Numbered from the stretch's first letter, positions 27,628 to 38,730 are shown. The stretch is 64,000 nucleotides of DNA from Tildeniella torsiva UHER 1998/13D (GCA_019358835.1 JAHHIH010000022.1:41075-105074); one strand, 5' to 3'. Notes: a model not told the origin generated them from the sequence alone. Program-made: numbers and translations.

Positions 27628-28548
27628 ATGAACTACCTCTGGGAGCAATGGCTAACAAACCTTGACCAGGTTAGGTTCGTGTTACAGGCGCTGGATATTG
27701 CGCTGGTGCTGCTGCTGAGCTACGTGGTGCTCGTCATCATCGGCGAGAAACGCACCCTGTGGATGGTGCGAGGGCTGATTTTTTTAATGCTATCGGCGGC
27801 CCTGAGCAAGTTTTTGGGGCTGGCGCTACTGGGTTTTGTGCTCGACAAGCTGGTGATTGGCTCGGCGGTAGCCATGGCCTTTATGCTCCAGGGGGAGTTT
27901 CGGCGACTGCTGGAGCTGCTGGGCCAGGGGCGGGTGTGGGAGTTGCTCAGCCCGTCGCGGGAGGCGATGCCCCAGCCCGATAACGTCATCGACGAGATTG
28001 TGGATGCCGTCAAGGAACTGTCCCAAAATCGCACCGGGGCATTGCTGATTTTAGAGACCGACAAGCTCATCGACGAGCGCGACTTTACGGTGCCGGGGGT
28101 GCGCATCAATGCGGAAGTGTCGAAGGAGCTGATTCAAACCATTTTTCAGACCAGCACCCTGCTCCACGATGGGGCGATGCTAGTGCGGGGATCGAGGATT
28201 GCGGCGGCGGGGGTAATTTTACCGATTTCTGAGCGGGTGGCGTCGCGCCAGCTGGGCACCCGCCACCGGGCGGCGATGGGCATTACCGAACGGGTAGAGC
28301 ACTGTATCTGTGTTGTGGTATCAGAGGAAACAGGCTCTATTTCACTGGCGGAAGGCGGTATTCTAGATCGGCCTCTGACCAGCAGCCGCCTGCGCAGTAT
28401 TCTGCGGTCTAAATTTTCTAAATCGGTAGATCGCGAGGCGGTGGCACCTCAGCTCAGAAGTCTAGGTCGGCGGCTGAGCAGCCTTGGCGTTACCTCCGTG
28501 CTGCGCTTGTTTCGTCTTCTTCCATCGTCTCCCCGAGAGAAAAAATGA
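27628..28548 (+). CDS. cdaA: Diadenylate cyclase CdaA
   Basis: Makes cyclic di-AMP from two ATP. Three N-terminal transmembrane segments (about residues 18-100) are followed by a DisA_N/DAC domain with the signature LLHDGAM near residue 180 and TRHRAAMG about 40 residues later; both active-site motifs are intact. A basic C-terminal tail follows. The gene overlaps uppS by 4 bases (ATGA), so the pair is probably translated as a coupled unit. Confidence 0.94.
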   Translation: MNYLWEQWLTNLDQVRFVLQALDIALVLLLSYVVLVIIGEKRTLWMVRGLIFLMLSAALSKFLGLALLGFVLDKLVIGSAVAMAFMLQGEFRRLLELLGQGRVWELLSPSREAMPQPDNVIDEIVDAVKELSQNRTGALLILETDKLIDERDFTVPGVRINAEVSKELIQTIFQTSTLLHDGAMLVRGSRIAAAGVILPISERVASRQLGTRHRAAMGITERVEHCICVVVSEETGSISLAEGGILDRPLTSSRLRSILRSKFSKSVDREAVAPQLRSLGRRLSSLGVTSVLRLFRLLPSSPREKK

Positions 28549-29300
28549 CCACCAAGCCTGTTGTTCGCTACGCCCTGCCCGCCGACCTCAAGCCCGATCG
28601 CCTACCCCAGCACGTAGCGGTAATTATGGACGGCAACGGGCGCTGGGCTAAACGCCGGGGGCTGCCGCGCATCATGGGCCACCGTCGTGGGGTAGATACG
28701 CTCAAGACCCTGCTGCGCTGCTGCCGCGACTGGGGCATTGGGGCGCTGACGGCCTACGCCTTTTCGACCGAGAACTGGGGCCGCCCCGTTGAAGAGGTGG
28801 ATTTTTTGATGGCGCTGTTCGAGCGGGTGCTGCGCCAGGAACTGCTAGAGATGATGGAAGAGAATGTCCGCATTCGCTTTGTGGGCAACCTGGCGGCCCT
28901 GCCGCGATCGCTCCAGGGCGAGATTCACCAGGCGGTGACCCAGACCCAGGGCAACCACGGCATTGAGTTTACGGTGGCCACCAACTACGGCGGTCGCCAG
29001 GAGATTGTGCAGGCCTGCCGCGCGATCGCTGAGCAGGTGCAGCGGGGCGAGCTGAACCCCAGTGACATTAGCGAAGAACTGTTTAGCCGCCACCTATACA
29101 CTTCCGAAATTAGCGACCCCGACCTGCTGATTCGCACCAGCGGCGAAATGCGCATCAGCAACTTTCTGCTGTGGCAGCTGGCCTACGCCGAGATCTACGT
29201 GACCGACACCCTGTGGCCCGACTTCGACACCTCGGAGTTTCACCAGGCGATCTATGCCTACCAGCAGCGCGATCGCCGCTTCGGCAAAGTCAAGGGCTAG
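28545..29300 (+). CDS. uppS: Isoprenyl transferase (undecaprenyl diphosphate synthase)
   Basis: A 251-residue cis-prenyltransferase that extends farnesyl diphosphate to the lipid carrier for peptidoglycan and other envelope glycans. The conserved segments [20 protein letters not shown] (catalytic Asp), [16 protein letters not shown] and [19 protein letters not shown] are all present. It overlaps cdaA (ATGA), and pgsA follows 107 bases later, so this is a lipid/envelope-oriented run. Confidence 0.95.
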   Translation: MTTKPVVRYALPADLKPDRLPQHVAVIMDGNGRWAKRRGLPRIMGHRRGVDTLKTLLRCCRDWGIGALTAYAFSTENWGRPVEEVDFLMALFERVLRQELLEMMEENVRIRFVGNLAALPRSLQGEIHQAVTQTQGNHGIEFTVATNYGGRQEIVQACRAIAEQVQRGELNPSDISEELFSRHLYTSEISDPDLLIRTSGEMRISNFLLWQLAYAEIYVTDTLWPDFDTSEFHQAIYAYQQRDRRFGKVKG

Positions 29301-29407
29301 AGCGCTCAAGTCCTCTCCTAGGGGAAGAGGCACTTTTGAACAAAAAGACCTTTGATAGAAAAGCGCTGCTCCCCCCCTAAAATCCAAAATCTAAAAGCCA
29401 AAATTCC

Positions 29408-29941
29408 ATGAACATCCCCACCTGGATCACCGTCTCCCGCCTGCTTGGGGTGCCGCTGCTGCTAATCCTCCTCCAGGCCCCGACAGCGACCCAGCGGTGG
29501 TGGGCAGCGGGCATATTTGTGGTGGCGGCAAGCACCGACTGGCTCGACGGCTATCTAGCCCGCCGACTCAACCAGGTAACCGATCTGGGCAAGTTTTTAG
29601 ACCCCCTGGTGGATAAGCTGCTGGTGCTGGCTCCCCTGCTGATGCTGGTGGGATTGGGCCAGGTGCCCGCCTGGGGCGTGTTTCTGATTGTGGCGCGGGA
29701 AATCACGATTTCTGGCTGGCGGGTCAATCCGGCCATGCAGGGGGGCGCGGTGCCGGGGGCAAACCTGTGGGGCAAGGCCAAAACCGTGACGCAGATTGTG
29801 GCGATCGCCCTGCTGCTGGCCCCGCTACCGGCGGTGTGGAACGGGCCAGCGCAAATTCTCTTTTGGGCGGCGGTGGCGCTGACATTGGCCTCGGGACTGG
29901 TTTATCTGTGGCCTCAAATGCAGCCCAGCCGGAGCGCTTAA
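29408..29941 (+). CDS. pgsA: CDP-diacylglycerol-glycerol-3-phosphate 3-phosphatidyltransferase
   Basis: A 177-residue integral membrane enzyme with the CDP-alcohol phosphotransferase signature DGYLARRLNQVTDLGKFLDP (DGxxARxxxxxxxxGxxxD) followed by xxxD in LVDK. It makes phosphatidylglycerol-phosphate, the precursor of phosphatidylglycerol needed in thylakoids. Several hydrophobic helices follow the motif. Length and layout match bacterial PgsA. It is downstream of uppS and upstream of tRNA-Ser. Confidence 0.93.
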   Translation: MNIPTWITVSRLLGVPLLLILLQAPTATQRWWAAGIFVVAASTDWLDGYLARRLNQVTDLGKFLDPLVDKLLVLAPLLMLVGLGQVPAWGVFLIVAREITISGWRVNPAMQGGAVPGANLWGKAKTVTQIVAIALLLAPLPAVWNGPAQILFWAAVALTLASGLVYLWPQMQPSRSA

Positions 29942-30031
29942 GCGAGACGGTGGTGCCCACTGCTATAAAAAGTCGTGGGTTGCGTCAAGTCTCTGCTGAG
30001 TGTCTGCTAAACTAACGAAGAACCACTTCTT

Positions 30032-30121
30032 GGAAGCGTGGCTGAGTGGTCGAAAGCGCCTCCCTGCTAAGGAGGTAGGGGAGTAAACCTTCCCTCGTGG
30101 GTTCAAATCCCACCGCTTCCG
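30032..30121 (+). tRNA. tRNA-Ser (anticodon GCU)
   Basis: A 90-base class II tRNA. Acceptor GGAAGCG pairs with CGCTTCC, the anticodon stem CCTCC/GGAGG encloses loop CTGCTAA (anticodon GCT at 30066-30068), a long variable arm GGGGAG..CTTCCC follows, and the T arm GTGGG-TTCAAAT-CCCAC is intact. The discriminator is G. No CCA is encoded, as usual in cyanobacteria. Confidence 0.97.
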
Positions 30122-30132
30122 TATTTTGAATC

Positions 30133-30176
30133 GACAAAAGCGGCTTATATGAGTGCTCATATAAGCCGCTTTTGTC
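30133..30176 (+). terminator. Long perfect hairpin after tRNA-Ser
   Basis: A 21-bp perfect inverted repeat (GACAAAAGCGGCTTATATG.. with its complement) with only a TG dinucleotide between the arms, beginning 12 bases after the tRNA. The 3' arm ends CTTTTGTC. It is probably the tRNA terminator, although the stem is unusually long. Confidence 0.75.
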
Positions 30177-30259
30177 TGAAAACTGACGGCTTTTGCAGAT
30201 ACAGGTGTACTTTAAGTTCTCCTGTACTGTAGGCTGGGAATGATGGTGCTCATGTACCC

Positions 30260-33200
30260 ATGACTCCCAAGCACATTGCCCTCAAGAACTTTTTGAGCTA
30301 CCGCGATGCCAGCCTCGACTTCAGCGGGCTGCATGTGGTTTGCGTGGCTGGCCCCAACGGCGCGGGCAAGTCGTCGCTGCTGGAGGCGATCGCCTGGGCG
30401 CTGTGGGGCCAGAGCCGCGTCGCCGCCGATGACGACATTATTCACCAGGGCGAGATGGAGGCCCAGGTGACCTTCCAGTTTCACCAGGGGGAGCACATCT
30501 ACCGGGTGATGCGCAGCCGCCACCGCACCCAGGGCACCAGCCTGGAGTTTCAGGTGCACACCGAGGAGGGCTGGCGGGTGCTGACCCAGCGGGGGGTACG
30601 GGCCACTCAGCTCTTGATCTGCCGCCACCTGCGGCTCGACTACGACACCTTCATCAATTCTGCCTACCTGCGCCAGGGCGGGGCCGACGACTTTATGCTG
30701 AAGCGGCCCGGCGATCGCAAACAAATTCTGGCCGATCTGCTCAAGCTGCACCAGTACGATCACCTGGCCGAAGGAGCGAAAGAGCAGGCTCGTCAGGCTA
30801 AGGCCGAGGCCACCCTGCGCCAAACCCAGCTCGATGAACTCACCGCTGCCCTGGCTGATTACGAGCCGACCCTCCAGCGCCAGGCCCAGCTTCAGCAAGA
30901 GCTGCACGACATCGATCAGGCCCAGGAGCGCGATCGCCAGCAGCAGCACCAGCTTCGCACCCTTGAACAAACCTACTCTGCCTGCGATCAGCAGCTTCAG
31001 ATGCAGCGGCAGCAGCGACAGCATTTGACGGCTCTCTTGCACCAGACCGAGACCGCCCTGACGGCGCTGACCTGTGAGCAGCACCAGCAGGATCAGCGTT
31101 TGGCCCAGGCTGCTGAAATTGAGACCGGACTAGCTGAACTGGCAACCCTAGAGGCGGAAGATGCCCAGCTCAACCAGGACTTTCAGCGCTACCAGGCGCT
31201 AGAGACCCAGCGTCAGCGTTTAGACGCTGAGTGGCAAGCCCGATCGGCAGAGGCCCGCACGCGCCTGGGGCAAACCCAGCTCCAGCTGGCGGCCTTACAG
31301 GCTCAGATCGCCGATTTAGATGCCGCTCTCCTGCAAAGTGAAACCGTTGAGGTCGCCCGTCAGCAGTTTCTCACCGCCAAAGCCCGCCTCAAACACCTAA
31401 ACGCGCTTCAGCTTCAGGCTGAACCCTTGCAGCAGCGACGGCGACAACTAGAGGCCGGGTTACAGCAGGCCCAAACCCGGCTGCAAACCCGGCTAGAAGA
31501 ACTCGCCGCCGCCGCCCAGCAGCTCCAGCAAGATCAGGGAAATCCGCCCCAGCTGGTGGCCACCGCCCAGGAGGTGTCCAAAACCCTGAGCTATCTAGAA
31601 CAGCGCCGCGCCTACCAGGAGCAGGTGCGCGAAAAGGGGCTAGAGCGCCGCAGCTTTATGGAGGTGCTTCAGTCTAACCAGCGCGCCTGCGAAACCCAGA
31701 TTGCCCAAATTGGCCAAAAGCTAGGCATGCTGGCTCAACCGGAGGCTGTCTGTCCGCTGTGCGATCGCGCGCTCAAGGCCCACCACCGCAAACTCGTCGA
31801 AGGCCGCCATCGCCAGCAGCAGCAAGAACTGCAAGAAAAAATTTGGGTCATTCGCGAGCAGCTGGCCGCCTCCGAGCGCGAAATTCAGGTGCTGCGGCAG
31901 GAGTATCGGGCGGTCGAAGCCGAACTGGAGGCCTACGCCCCAGTGCTGCAAAAGCAGGGCCAGCTCACCGCTCAGATGGCCTCCCAGGCCACCGTCCACG
32001 AGCGGCTTCAGGCTCTAGAGGCCGAGCAGCAGCGCCTAGAGCAGTCCCTCACCGAGAACCAGTACGCCCTCGACCTGCGCACCGAGCTGCACCAGCTCAA
32101 CGACACCCTAGCCCAACTGGCCTACGACGATCGAGATCACGCCCTTATGCGCGGTCAGGTCGATCGCCTGCGATGGGCTGAGATCAAGCACCACGAGCTG
32201 GCCCAGGCCCGGCGACGGCGGCAGCAGCTTGACCAACGGCAGCAGCAGTTCGAAGCCGACCGAGCCGTCCTTGAGGCTGAGCTGGCTCTGCTGCAAAATG
32301 GCCCCCAGGGACAGGCGCTGTCGGCAGCCCAAACCGCCCTGGAGCAGCTCAACTACCGCATTGACCACCATCAACAGGTTCGCCAGTCGCTTCAGGCAGC
32401 CCAAGTCTGGCGGCAGCGCCACCGTGAGTTGGAAGAGGCCCGTCAGCAGCAGCCCCAGCGGCAGGCGCAGATCGAGATCCTTCAGGCCCAGGAGCAGCAG
32501 CAGCAGCGGGAGCTAGAGCAGTTGAGCATCGCGATCGCCGCCCTAGAGGAGCAGCACCAGGCCTTGGCCTACGATGCGGATGCTCTAGAACAGTTAGAGA
32601 GGGCGATCGCCGCCCATCAGCACCAGCGCGATGCCCTGCTGGCACAGCTTGGTGCCCTGGGTCAGGCTCGCCAGCACCTCGACGAGCTGCATCAAGGACT
32701 AGCCCAAAAGCAGCAAGAACTCGCCGCCGTCCGTCAGCGCCAGCGGGTCTACCAAGAGCTGGCCCAGGCCTTTGGCCACAACGGTATTCAGGCACTGATG
32801 ATCGAAAACCTGCTGCCCCAGCTAGAGGCCGAAACCAACAACCTGCTGGGCCGCCTCAGTGCCCACCAGCTCCACGTGCAGTTTGTCACCCAGCGGGCCA
32901 CCAAGCGGGGCCAGGGGGTCATCGACACGCTGGATATTCTGATTGCCGATGCTCGGGGCACCCGCCCCTACGAAACTTACTCGGGTGGGGAGGCGTTTCG
33001 GGTCAACTTTGCCCTGCGACTGGCCCTAGCCCGGCTGCTAGCCCAGCGATCGGGGCTGGCGCTGCAACTGCTGATCATCGATGAGGGCTTTGGCACCCAG
33101 GATCAGCAGGGGTGCGATCGCCTGATTGCCGCTATTAATGCGATCGCTGCCGACTTTGCCTGCATTCTCACCGTTACCCACATCCCCCACTTTCGGGCAG

Positions 33201-33265
33201 CCTTTCAAACCCGCATCGATGTGGCCAAGACTCCCCAGGGATCGCAGCTTTCCCTCTCAGCCTAG
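30260..33265 (+). CDS. sbcC: SbcC-like SMC-family nuclease ATPase
   Basis: A 1001-residue Rad50/SbcC protein. The N-terminal Walker A GPNGAGKSSLLEAI is followed by a very Gln-rich coiled coil, the zinc-hook CPLC at residues 498-501, the returning coiled coil, and the C-terminal ABC signature YSGGEAFRVNFALRLALARL with Walker B LLIIDEGFGTQD. With SbcD (not in this window) it forms the exo/endonuclease that processes hairpins and double-strand ends. The start matches the conserved KHIALKNFLSYRD. Confidence 0.94.
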   Translation: MTPKHIALKNFLSYRDASLDFSGLHVVCVAGPNGAGKSSLLEAIAWALWGQSRVAADDDIIHQGEMEAQVTFQFHQGEHIYRVMRSRHRTQGTSLEFQVHTEEGWRVLTQRGVRATQLLICRHLRLDYDTFINSAYLRQGGADDFMLKRPGDRKQILADLLKLHQYDHLAEGAKEQARQAKAEATLRQTQLDELTAALADYEPTLQRQAQLQQELHDIDQAQERDRQQQHQLRTLEQTYSACDQQLQMQRQQRQHLTALLHQTETALTALTCEQHQQDQRLAQAAEIETGLAELATLEAEDAQLNQDFQRYQALETQRQRLDAEWQARSAEARTRLGQTQLQLAALQAQIADLDAALLQSETVEVARQQFLTAKARLKHLNALQLQAEPLQQRRRQLEAGLQQAQTRLQTRLEELAAAAQQLQQDQGNPPQLVATAQEVSKTLSYLEQRRAYQEQVREKGLERRSFMEVLQSNQRACETQIAQIGQKLGMLAQPEAVCPLCDRALKAHHRKLVEGRHRQQQQELQEKIWVIREQLAASEREIQVLRQEYRAVEAELEAYAPVLQKQGQLTAQMASQATVHERLQALEAEQQRLEQSLTENQYALDLRTELHQLNDTLAQLAYDDRDHALMRGQVDRLRWAEIKHHELAQARRRRQQLDQRQQQFEADRAVLEAELALLQNGPQGQALSAAQTALEQLNYRIDHHQQVRQSLQAAQVWRQRHRELEEARQQQPQRQAQIEILQAQEQQQQRELEQLSIAIAALEEQHQALAYDADALEQLERAIAAHQHQRDALLAQLGALGQARQHLDELHQGLAQKQQELAAVRQRQRVYQELAQAFGHNGIQALMIENLLPQLEAETNNLLGRLSAHQLHVQFVTQRATKRGQGVIDTLDILIADARGTRPYETYSGGEAFRVNFALRLALARLLAQRSGLALQLLIIDEGFGTQDQQGCDRLIAAINAIAADFACILTVTHIPHFRAAFQTRIDVAKTPQGSQLSLSA

Positions 33266-33517
33266 AACCCGTTCCATACCCTGTAAACCTTTGAGTAGCT
33301 TCTCAGAGTTTTATTAACATTCTTTTTAGATTTTAAGATTTTCTTCTTTAGCTCCTCCAAAAATATGTCTTCTGGAATGCAATCTGCCCCCGCCAATCGC
33401 TTTAACCTAAGGGATACAAGCCTGCGGGATCGCGGTGGACTAAGCATTAATGACCATTCACGCTTGCCTTCATAAATGTTACAGTTGTTTACATATTCCA
33501 TTAACAACCTTTTACTT

Positions 33518-33649
33518 ATGAACATTGTTGGATCCCTTTTAGAAGTTGGTATTGCCGCAGTGGCCGCTGGTCTCATCCTCAAGCGCCAGGCTGAGGAAAC
33601 AGCTTTAGAGTCCGAGCCCATTCCCGTGCCGGTGCGCTCTCGCCGCTAG
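33518..33649 (+). CDS. Possible small membrane protein, 43 residues
   Basis: A short frame reading MNIVGSLLEVGIAAVAAGLI then a charged tail rich in E, P and R. One hydrophobic helix is predicted. No Shine-Dalgarno is evident and I do not know a homologue, so it is only a candidate. It lies between sbcC and the sigma factor gene. The 250 bases before it (33266-33517) are AT-rich and hold no other supported feature. Confidence 0.35.
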   Translation: MNIVGSLLEVGIAAVAAGLILKRQAEETALESEPIPVPVRSRR

Positions 33650-33752
33650 GCTGCAGACGCTTGACCGCCGCAGTCTTTGCGTCTAGACAGTTGCAGCTTT
33701 CATGGGCTTCGTGCCCTGCCGTTCCCCGTCGCTCTCTCCCCACCGTGCCGCT

Positions 33753-34709
<957 letters not shown>

Positions 34710-34754
34710 GGAATTGCGCATCCTACAGGGTCACAACGCAAATAGAATCGAACC

Positions 34755-34791
34755 GACAGCCTGAGGGAATATTCCTTCGGGCTGTCTTTTT
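34755..34791 (+). terminator. Rho-independent terminator of the group 2 sigma gene
   Basis: A 15-bp stem from GACAGCC to GGCTGTC (with G-T wobbles) and a TA loop, followed by five T residues; 45 bases after the stop codon. Confidence 0.88.
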
Positions 34792-34927
34792 AGGGTTGGG
34801 CAGAGGCAGCTCCAAAGGCGGGGAATCCTTCGCACCAAGGTTGACAACCGTAGCCCAATTGACCAAATAGGGGAAATCCCGCATTCTAGAGTGGTTCTAG
34901 CAGATTTGCCCCAATTGAGGAGTCCCC

Positions 34928-36637
34928 ATGAGCTACCGCATGGACCGCCGTGCCTATGCCGAGACCTTTGGCCCAACGGTAGGCGATCGCATTCGATTAG
35001 CCGACACGGAGCTAATTATTGAGGTAGAGCAAGACTTCACCACCTACGGGGACGAGGTGAAATTTGGCGGCGGCAAAGTGATCCGCGACGGCATGGGGCA
35101 GTCGCCCATCGGGCGCGACGCGGGCGCGGTGGACATGGTGATCACCAATGCGCTGATTCTCGACTGGTGGGGCATTGTCAAGGCCGATATCGGCATTAAA
35201 GACGGCAAAATCGACAAAATCGGCAAGGCGGGCAACCCCTACATTCAAGACAATGTCGATATCATCATTGGCCCCGGCACCGAGGTCGTAGCGGGGGAAG
35301 GCATGATTGTCACCGCTGGTGGCATCGACAGCCACATTCATTTCATTTGCCCCCAGCAGATCGACACTGCGATCGCCTCGGGCATCACCACCATGATTGG
35401 CGGCGGCACCGGCCCGGCCACCGGCACCAACGCCACCACCTGCACCCCCGGTGCCTGGAATATCTGGCGCATGCTGCAAGCCGCCGATGCCTTCCCCATG
35501 AATCTGGGCTTTTTGGGCAAGGGCAACAGCGCTCAGCCAGAAGGTTTGGTGGAACAGATTAAAGCGGGGGCTATGGGTCTCAAGCTCCACGAAGACTGGG
35601 GCACTACCCCCGCCACCATCGACACCTGTCTGGGGGTGGCCGACGAGTACGACGTGCAGGTGGCGATCCACTCCGATACCCTCAACGAGGCGGGCTTTGT
35701 GGAAGACACCATCGCCGCCTTCAAGAACCGGGTGATTCACACCTACCACACCGAAGGGGCTGGCGGTGGCCACGCACCGGACATTATCAAGGTGTGCGGC
35801 GAGGCCAACGTGCTGCCGTCATCGACCAACCCCACCCGGCCCTACACCCGCAACACCCTTGACGAACACCTCGATATGCTGATGGTGTGCCACCACCTCA
35901 GCCCCAGCATTCCCGAAGACATTGCCTTCGCCGAGTCGCGCATTCGCCGCGAAACCATCGCCGCCGAAGACATCCTCCACGATCTAGGTGCCTTCAGCAT
36001 GATCTCCTCTGACTCCCAGGCCATGGGCCGCGTGGGGGAAGTGGTGATTCGCACCTGGCAGACCGCCCACAAAATGAAGGTACAGCGCGGGCCGCTGGCG
36101 GAGGATAGCGATCGCAACGACAACCACCGGGCCAAGCGCTACGTGGCCAAATACACCATTAACCCCGCCATCACCCACGGCATTGCCAACCACGTAGGTT
36201 CCATCGAAGCGGGCAAGCTGGCGGATATCTGCCTGTGGCGGCCCGCCTTCTTTGGGGTGAAGCCCGAAATTGTGATCAAGGGCGGCCTGATTGCCTGGGC
36301 GCAGATGGGCGACGCCAACGCCAGCATTCCGACGCCGCAGCCGGTGCACATGCGGCCCATGTTTGGCAGCTACGGGGGGGCGATCGCCGCCACCTCCCTC
36401 AGCTTTATCTCCCAAGCCGCGATGGATCTGGGCATTCCCGAACACATTGGGCTGACTAAAGCCACCGCCGCTGTCGCTAACTGCCGCAGTCTCAGCAAGG
36501 CCGATATGAAGCTCAACGCCTACCAGCCCCAGATGGAAGTCAACGTCGAAACCTATGAAGTGCGGGCCGATGGCGAACTGCTAACCTGCGAACCGGCGGA
36601 CGTGCTGCCCATGGCCCAGCGGTACTTTCTGTTCTAA
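34928..36637 (+). CDS. ureC: Urease subunit alpha
   Basis: The 569-residue catalytic subunit of urease, which hydrolyses urea to ammonia and CO2. Nickel-site residues are present: His136 and His138 (DSHIHF), the carbamylated Lys219 (GLKLHED) with His221, [15 protein letters not shown], the mobile-flap MVCHHLSP and the Asp in SSDSQAMG. Length is normal. No ureA, ureB, ureD-G or urea-transport genes are adjacent, so the holoenzyme is assembled from genes elsewhere, a dispersed arrangement seen in other cyanobacteria. Confidence 0.97.
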   Translation: MSYRMDRRAYAETFGPTVGDRIRLADTELIIEVEQDFTTYGDEVKFGGGKVIRDGMGQSPIGRDAGAVDMVITNALILDWWGIVKADIGIKDGKIDKIGKAGNPYIQDNVDIIIGPGTEVVAGEGMIVTAGGIDSHIHFICPQQIDTAIASGITTMIGGGTGPATGTNATTCTPGAWNIWRMLQAADAFPMNLGFLGKGNSAQPEGLVEQIKAGAMGLKLHEDWGTTPATIDTCLGVADEYDVQVAIHSDTLNEAGFVEDTIAAFKNRVIHTYHTEGAGGGHAPDIIKVCGEANVLPSSTNPTRPYTRNTLDEHLDMLMVCHHLSPSIPEDIAFAESRIRRETIAAEDILHDLGAFSMISSDSQAMGRVGEVVIRTWQTAHKMKVQRGPLAEDSDRNDNHRAKRYVAKYTINPAITHGIANHVGSIEAGKLADICLWRPAFFGVKPEIVIKGGLIAWAQMGDANASIPTPQPVHMRPMFGSYGGAIAATSLSFISQAAMDLGIPEHIGLTKATAAVANCRSLSKADMKLNAYQPQMEVNVETYEVRADGELLTCEPADVLPMAQRYFLF

Positions 36638-36881
36638 TCTCAGCCGATCGCTCAAAAGATGTTTAGAATGACGAAGTCACAACAGAGCAGATGACCGGTA
36701 GAACCGCAGCTCACAACTAAGCTCTTAAGGGCGGGCGGCGGGAGCTCTAATTTCCCAGGCAGTCGACTCTAGGCTCCTACGTAGGTTCCCAGAGACAGAA
36801 ATAATGTGTGATTACCATAATTTTGTTGCGAATGTCATTGAGCGGTGGCAGATTTTCAAGTGTCCACAGTAGAATATACTT

Positions 36882-36954
36882 GCGCTCAAACATTTATGTT
36901 TGAGTTCACTCCTCACACCACACCCCGCCCAGGCCATTGGTCTGGGCGGTTCCT
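36882..36954 (+). ncRNA. yfr1: Yfr1 small RNA (candidate)
   Basis: The region shows the Yfr1 architecture. A 5' hairpin (CTCAAACAT, TT, ATGTTTGAG; 36885-36904) is followed by single-stranded TTCACTCCTCACACCACAC holding the ultraconserved ACTCCTCACACC (36908-36919), then a GC-rich 3' hairpin CCGCCCAG..CTGGGCGG (36925-36949) and a T-rich end. A TAGAAT -10-like box lies at about 36870. It sits about 155 bases upstream of trxA, a position known for Yfr1 in cyanobacteria. The RNA pairs with mRNA targets through the conserved loop. Confidence 0.88.
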
Positions 36955-37108
36955 TATCTGGGCATCCTCGCCCTAAAAACGCCGAAATACGGCAGGTTTA
37001 GGTGAGTTAGCGCCAGTTCAATCGGCAGATATTGACCACTCGCCCAAGAAGCCAGGGGTTGGCTATGATAAGATTGCGTGTGGTTAACAACGGCAAGGAA
37101 CACAAGGC

Positions 37109-37429
37109 ATGGCAGCCGCTCAGGTAACAGATTCTACGTTTAAGCAAGAAGTTCTCGAAAGCACCGTCCCCGTACTGGTCGACTTTTGGGCCCCTTGGTG
37201 TGGCCCCTGCCGTATGGTGGCTCCGGTAGTTGAAGAAATTGCTGAGCAGTACGACGGCCAAATCAAGGTCGTTAAGGTCAATACCGACGAGAATCCTAGC
37301 GTAGCCAGCCAGTACGGTATTCGCAGCATCCCCACCCTCATGATCTTCAAAGAGGGGCAGCGGGTAGATATGGTGGTGGGTGCCGTGCCCAAAACCACCC
37401 TGGCCAATACCCTTGAAAAGTACCTTTAG
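37109..37429 (+). CDS. trxA: Thioredoxin
   Basis: A 106-residue thioredoxin with the WCGPC active site (Cys31, Cys34 in [10 protein letters not shown]), the conserved cis-Pro in SIPTLMIF and the expected length. It donates electrons to target enzymes, including those redox-controlled by light. The Yfr1 candidate lies upstream and a hairpin with T-tract follows at 37567. Confidence 0.96.
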   Translation: MAAAQVTDSTFKQEVLESTVPVLVDFWAPWCGPCRMVAPVVEEIAEQYDGQIKVVKVNTDENPSVASQYGIRSIPTLMIFKEGQRVDMVVGAVPKTTLANTLEKYL

Positions 37430-37566
37430 ACTTCCCTTCTTTGCCTGGCTCTGGTTAGCGTAGGTTGTCGCCACGAGGTGGCGGAGGCGATCGCTTCAAA
37501 CCCTTCCCAAAGCGCTAGGGCAGGCTTATTATCACAGGCTTAGGCCGCTGATTCGACATTACATCA

Positions 37567-37604
37567 CCCTCTAGCACTGGTAAGTCTCTCGCTAGAGGGT
37601 TTTT
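37567..37604 (+). terminator. Rho-independent terminator after trxA
   Basis: 9-bp stem CCCTCTAGC / GCTAGAGGG with a 15-base loop, followed by TTTTTG; about 140 bases after the trxA stop. Confidence 0.8.
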
Positions 37605-37638
37605 GCACGGCAGGGTTCAGAATTGTCGTTAGAATAGG

Positions 37639-38730
37639 ATGCTGCCTCTATGGACCCAACGGCGTATGGTTGCGCTCCCCTCAGATTTACCCTCTAGCGT
37701 TCAGGCCGATTTGGCCGCGGTGTTTGAGCAATTGCCCCACCTCGAACATGGCAAGCTCATTCGCCAGGTGCTAGAAACCATTTTGCGCATGATGGGGCGG
37801 GAGGCAGACCGACTCGACTGGAAAATCTTGAATTCTGCCCTGCTAGATATGGAGCAGGGGTTTCAGATCTTTTACCCCTACCGCCACACCCGAAAAATTA
37901 CTATCTTTGGCTCAGCCCGAACCGGGGCGATGAGCCCCGACTACCAGCTAGCCGAGAAATTTGCCCGGCAGGTCACCGAGCTGGGCTTTATGGTCATGAC
38001 CGGAGCTGGGGGCGGCATCATGGAAGCGGGGAATGCTGGGGCTGGCCCAGAGCAATCCTTTGGGTTAAACATTCAGCTGCCCTTTGAGCAGGGGGCTAAC
38101 CCGGTGATGGCAGGCGACCCCAAGCTGATTAACTTCAAGTATTTCTTTACCCGCAAGCTCTTTTTCTTGCGCGAAAGCGACGCCCTGGTGCTGTTTCCGG
38201 GGGGGTTTGGCACCCAAGACGAGGCCTTTGAATCGCTGACGCTGATTCAGACCGGTAAAGCCGACCCGATGCCCATTGTTATGGTCGATCATCCCGGCGG
38301 CGACTACTGGCAGGGGTGGGATCACTACATTCGCAAGCACTTGCTGAGCCGGGGGCTAATTAGCCCCGATGATCCGAGCCTGTATACCATTACCGACAAC
38401 GTCGATGATGCCTGCCACGCTATTAGCAGTTTTTATCGGGTGTATCATTCCTGTCGCTATACGAGCGATCGCCTGATCATTAGGCTCAAGAGCGACCTGC
38501 CCGATGGCGCTGTAGACCTGCTCAACCAAGAATTTAGCGACATTCTCGCCAATGGGAAAATTGAAAAGTCTGCCGCCCTACCCGAAGAGCAAAAAGATGA
38601 AACCATTGCCCTGCCGCGGTTAATCATGCACTTTAACAATCGCGACTTTGGCAAGCTGCACCAGTTGATCTGGCGTCTCAACGACTTGGGTGACCACCGC
38701 CCCGAGGCTCAGCACCCTGAGCAGAAGTAG
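37639..38730 (+). CDS. LOG family protein
   Basis: A 363-residue LOG (Lonely Guy) family protein. The nucleotide-binding motif PGGFGTQDE is present near residue 190, with MTGAGGGIMEAGNAGA (GGGxxGxM-like) before it. LOG proteins hydrolyse nucleoside 5'-monophosphates to free base and ribose phosphate. The N-terminal 80 residues and about 80 C-terminal residues are extra relative to the core domain, as in a long cyanobacterial subgroup. A second ATG at 37666 is possible. Confidence 0.85.
   Translation: MLPLWTQRRMVALPSDLPSSVQADLAAVFEQLPHLEHGKLIRQVLETILRMMGREADRLDWKILNSALLDMEQGFQIFYPYRHTRKITIFGSARTGAMSPDYQLAEKFARQVTELGFMVMTGAGGGIMEAGNAGAGPEQSFGLNIQLPFEQGANPVMAGDPKLINFKYFFTRKLFFLRESDALVLFPGGFGTQDEAFESLTLIQTGKADPMPIVMVDHPGGDYWQGWDHYIRKHLLSRGLISPDDPSLYTITDNVDDACHAISSFYRVYHSCRYTSDRLIIRLKSDLPDGAVDLLNQEFSDILANGKIEKSAALPEEQKDETIALPRLIMHFNNRDFGKLHQLIWRLNDLGDHRPEAQHPEQK

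Noticed and set aside
33262..33621. 119-residue minus-strand ORF between sbcC and the sigma factor gene
   Set aside because: No ribosome site, no domain, poor composition, and it overlaps a better plus-strand candidate and AT-rich non-coding sequence.
35012..35773. 253-residue antisense ORF inside ureC
   Set aside because: A shadow of the strongly conserved ureC coding frame in high-GC DNA.
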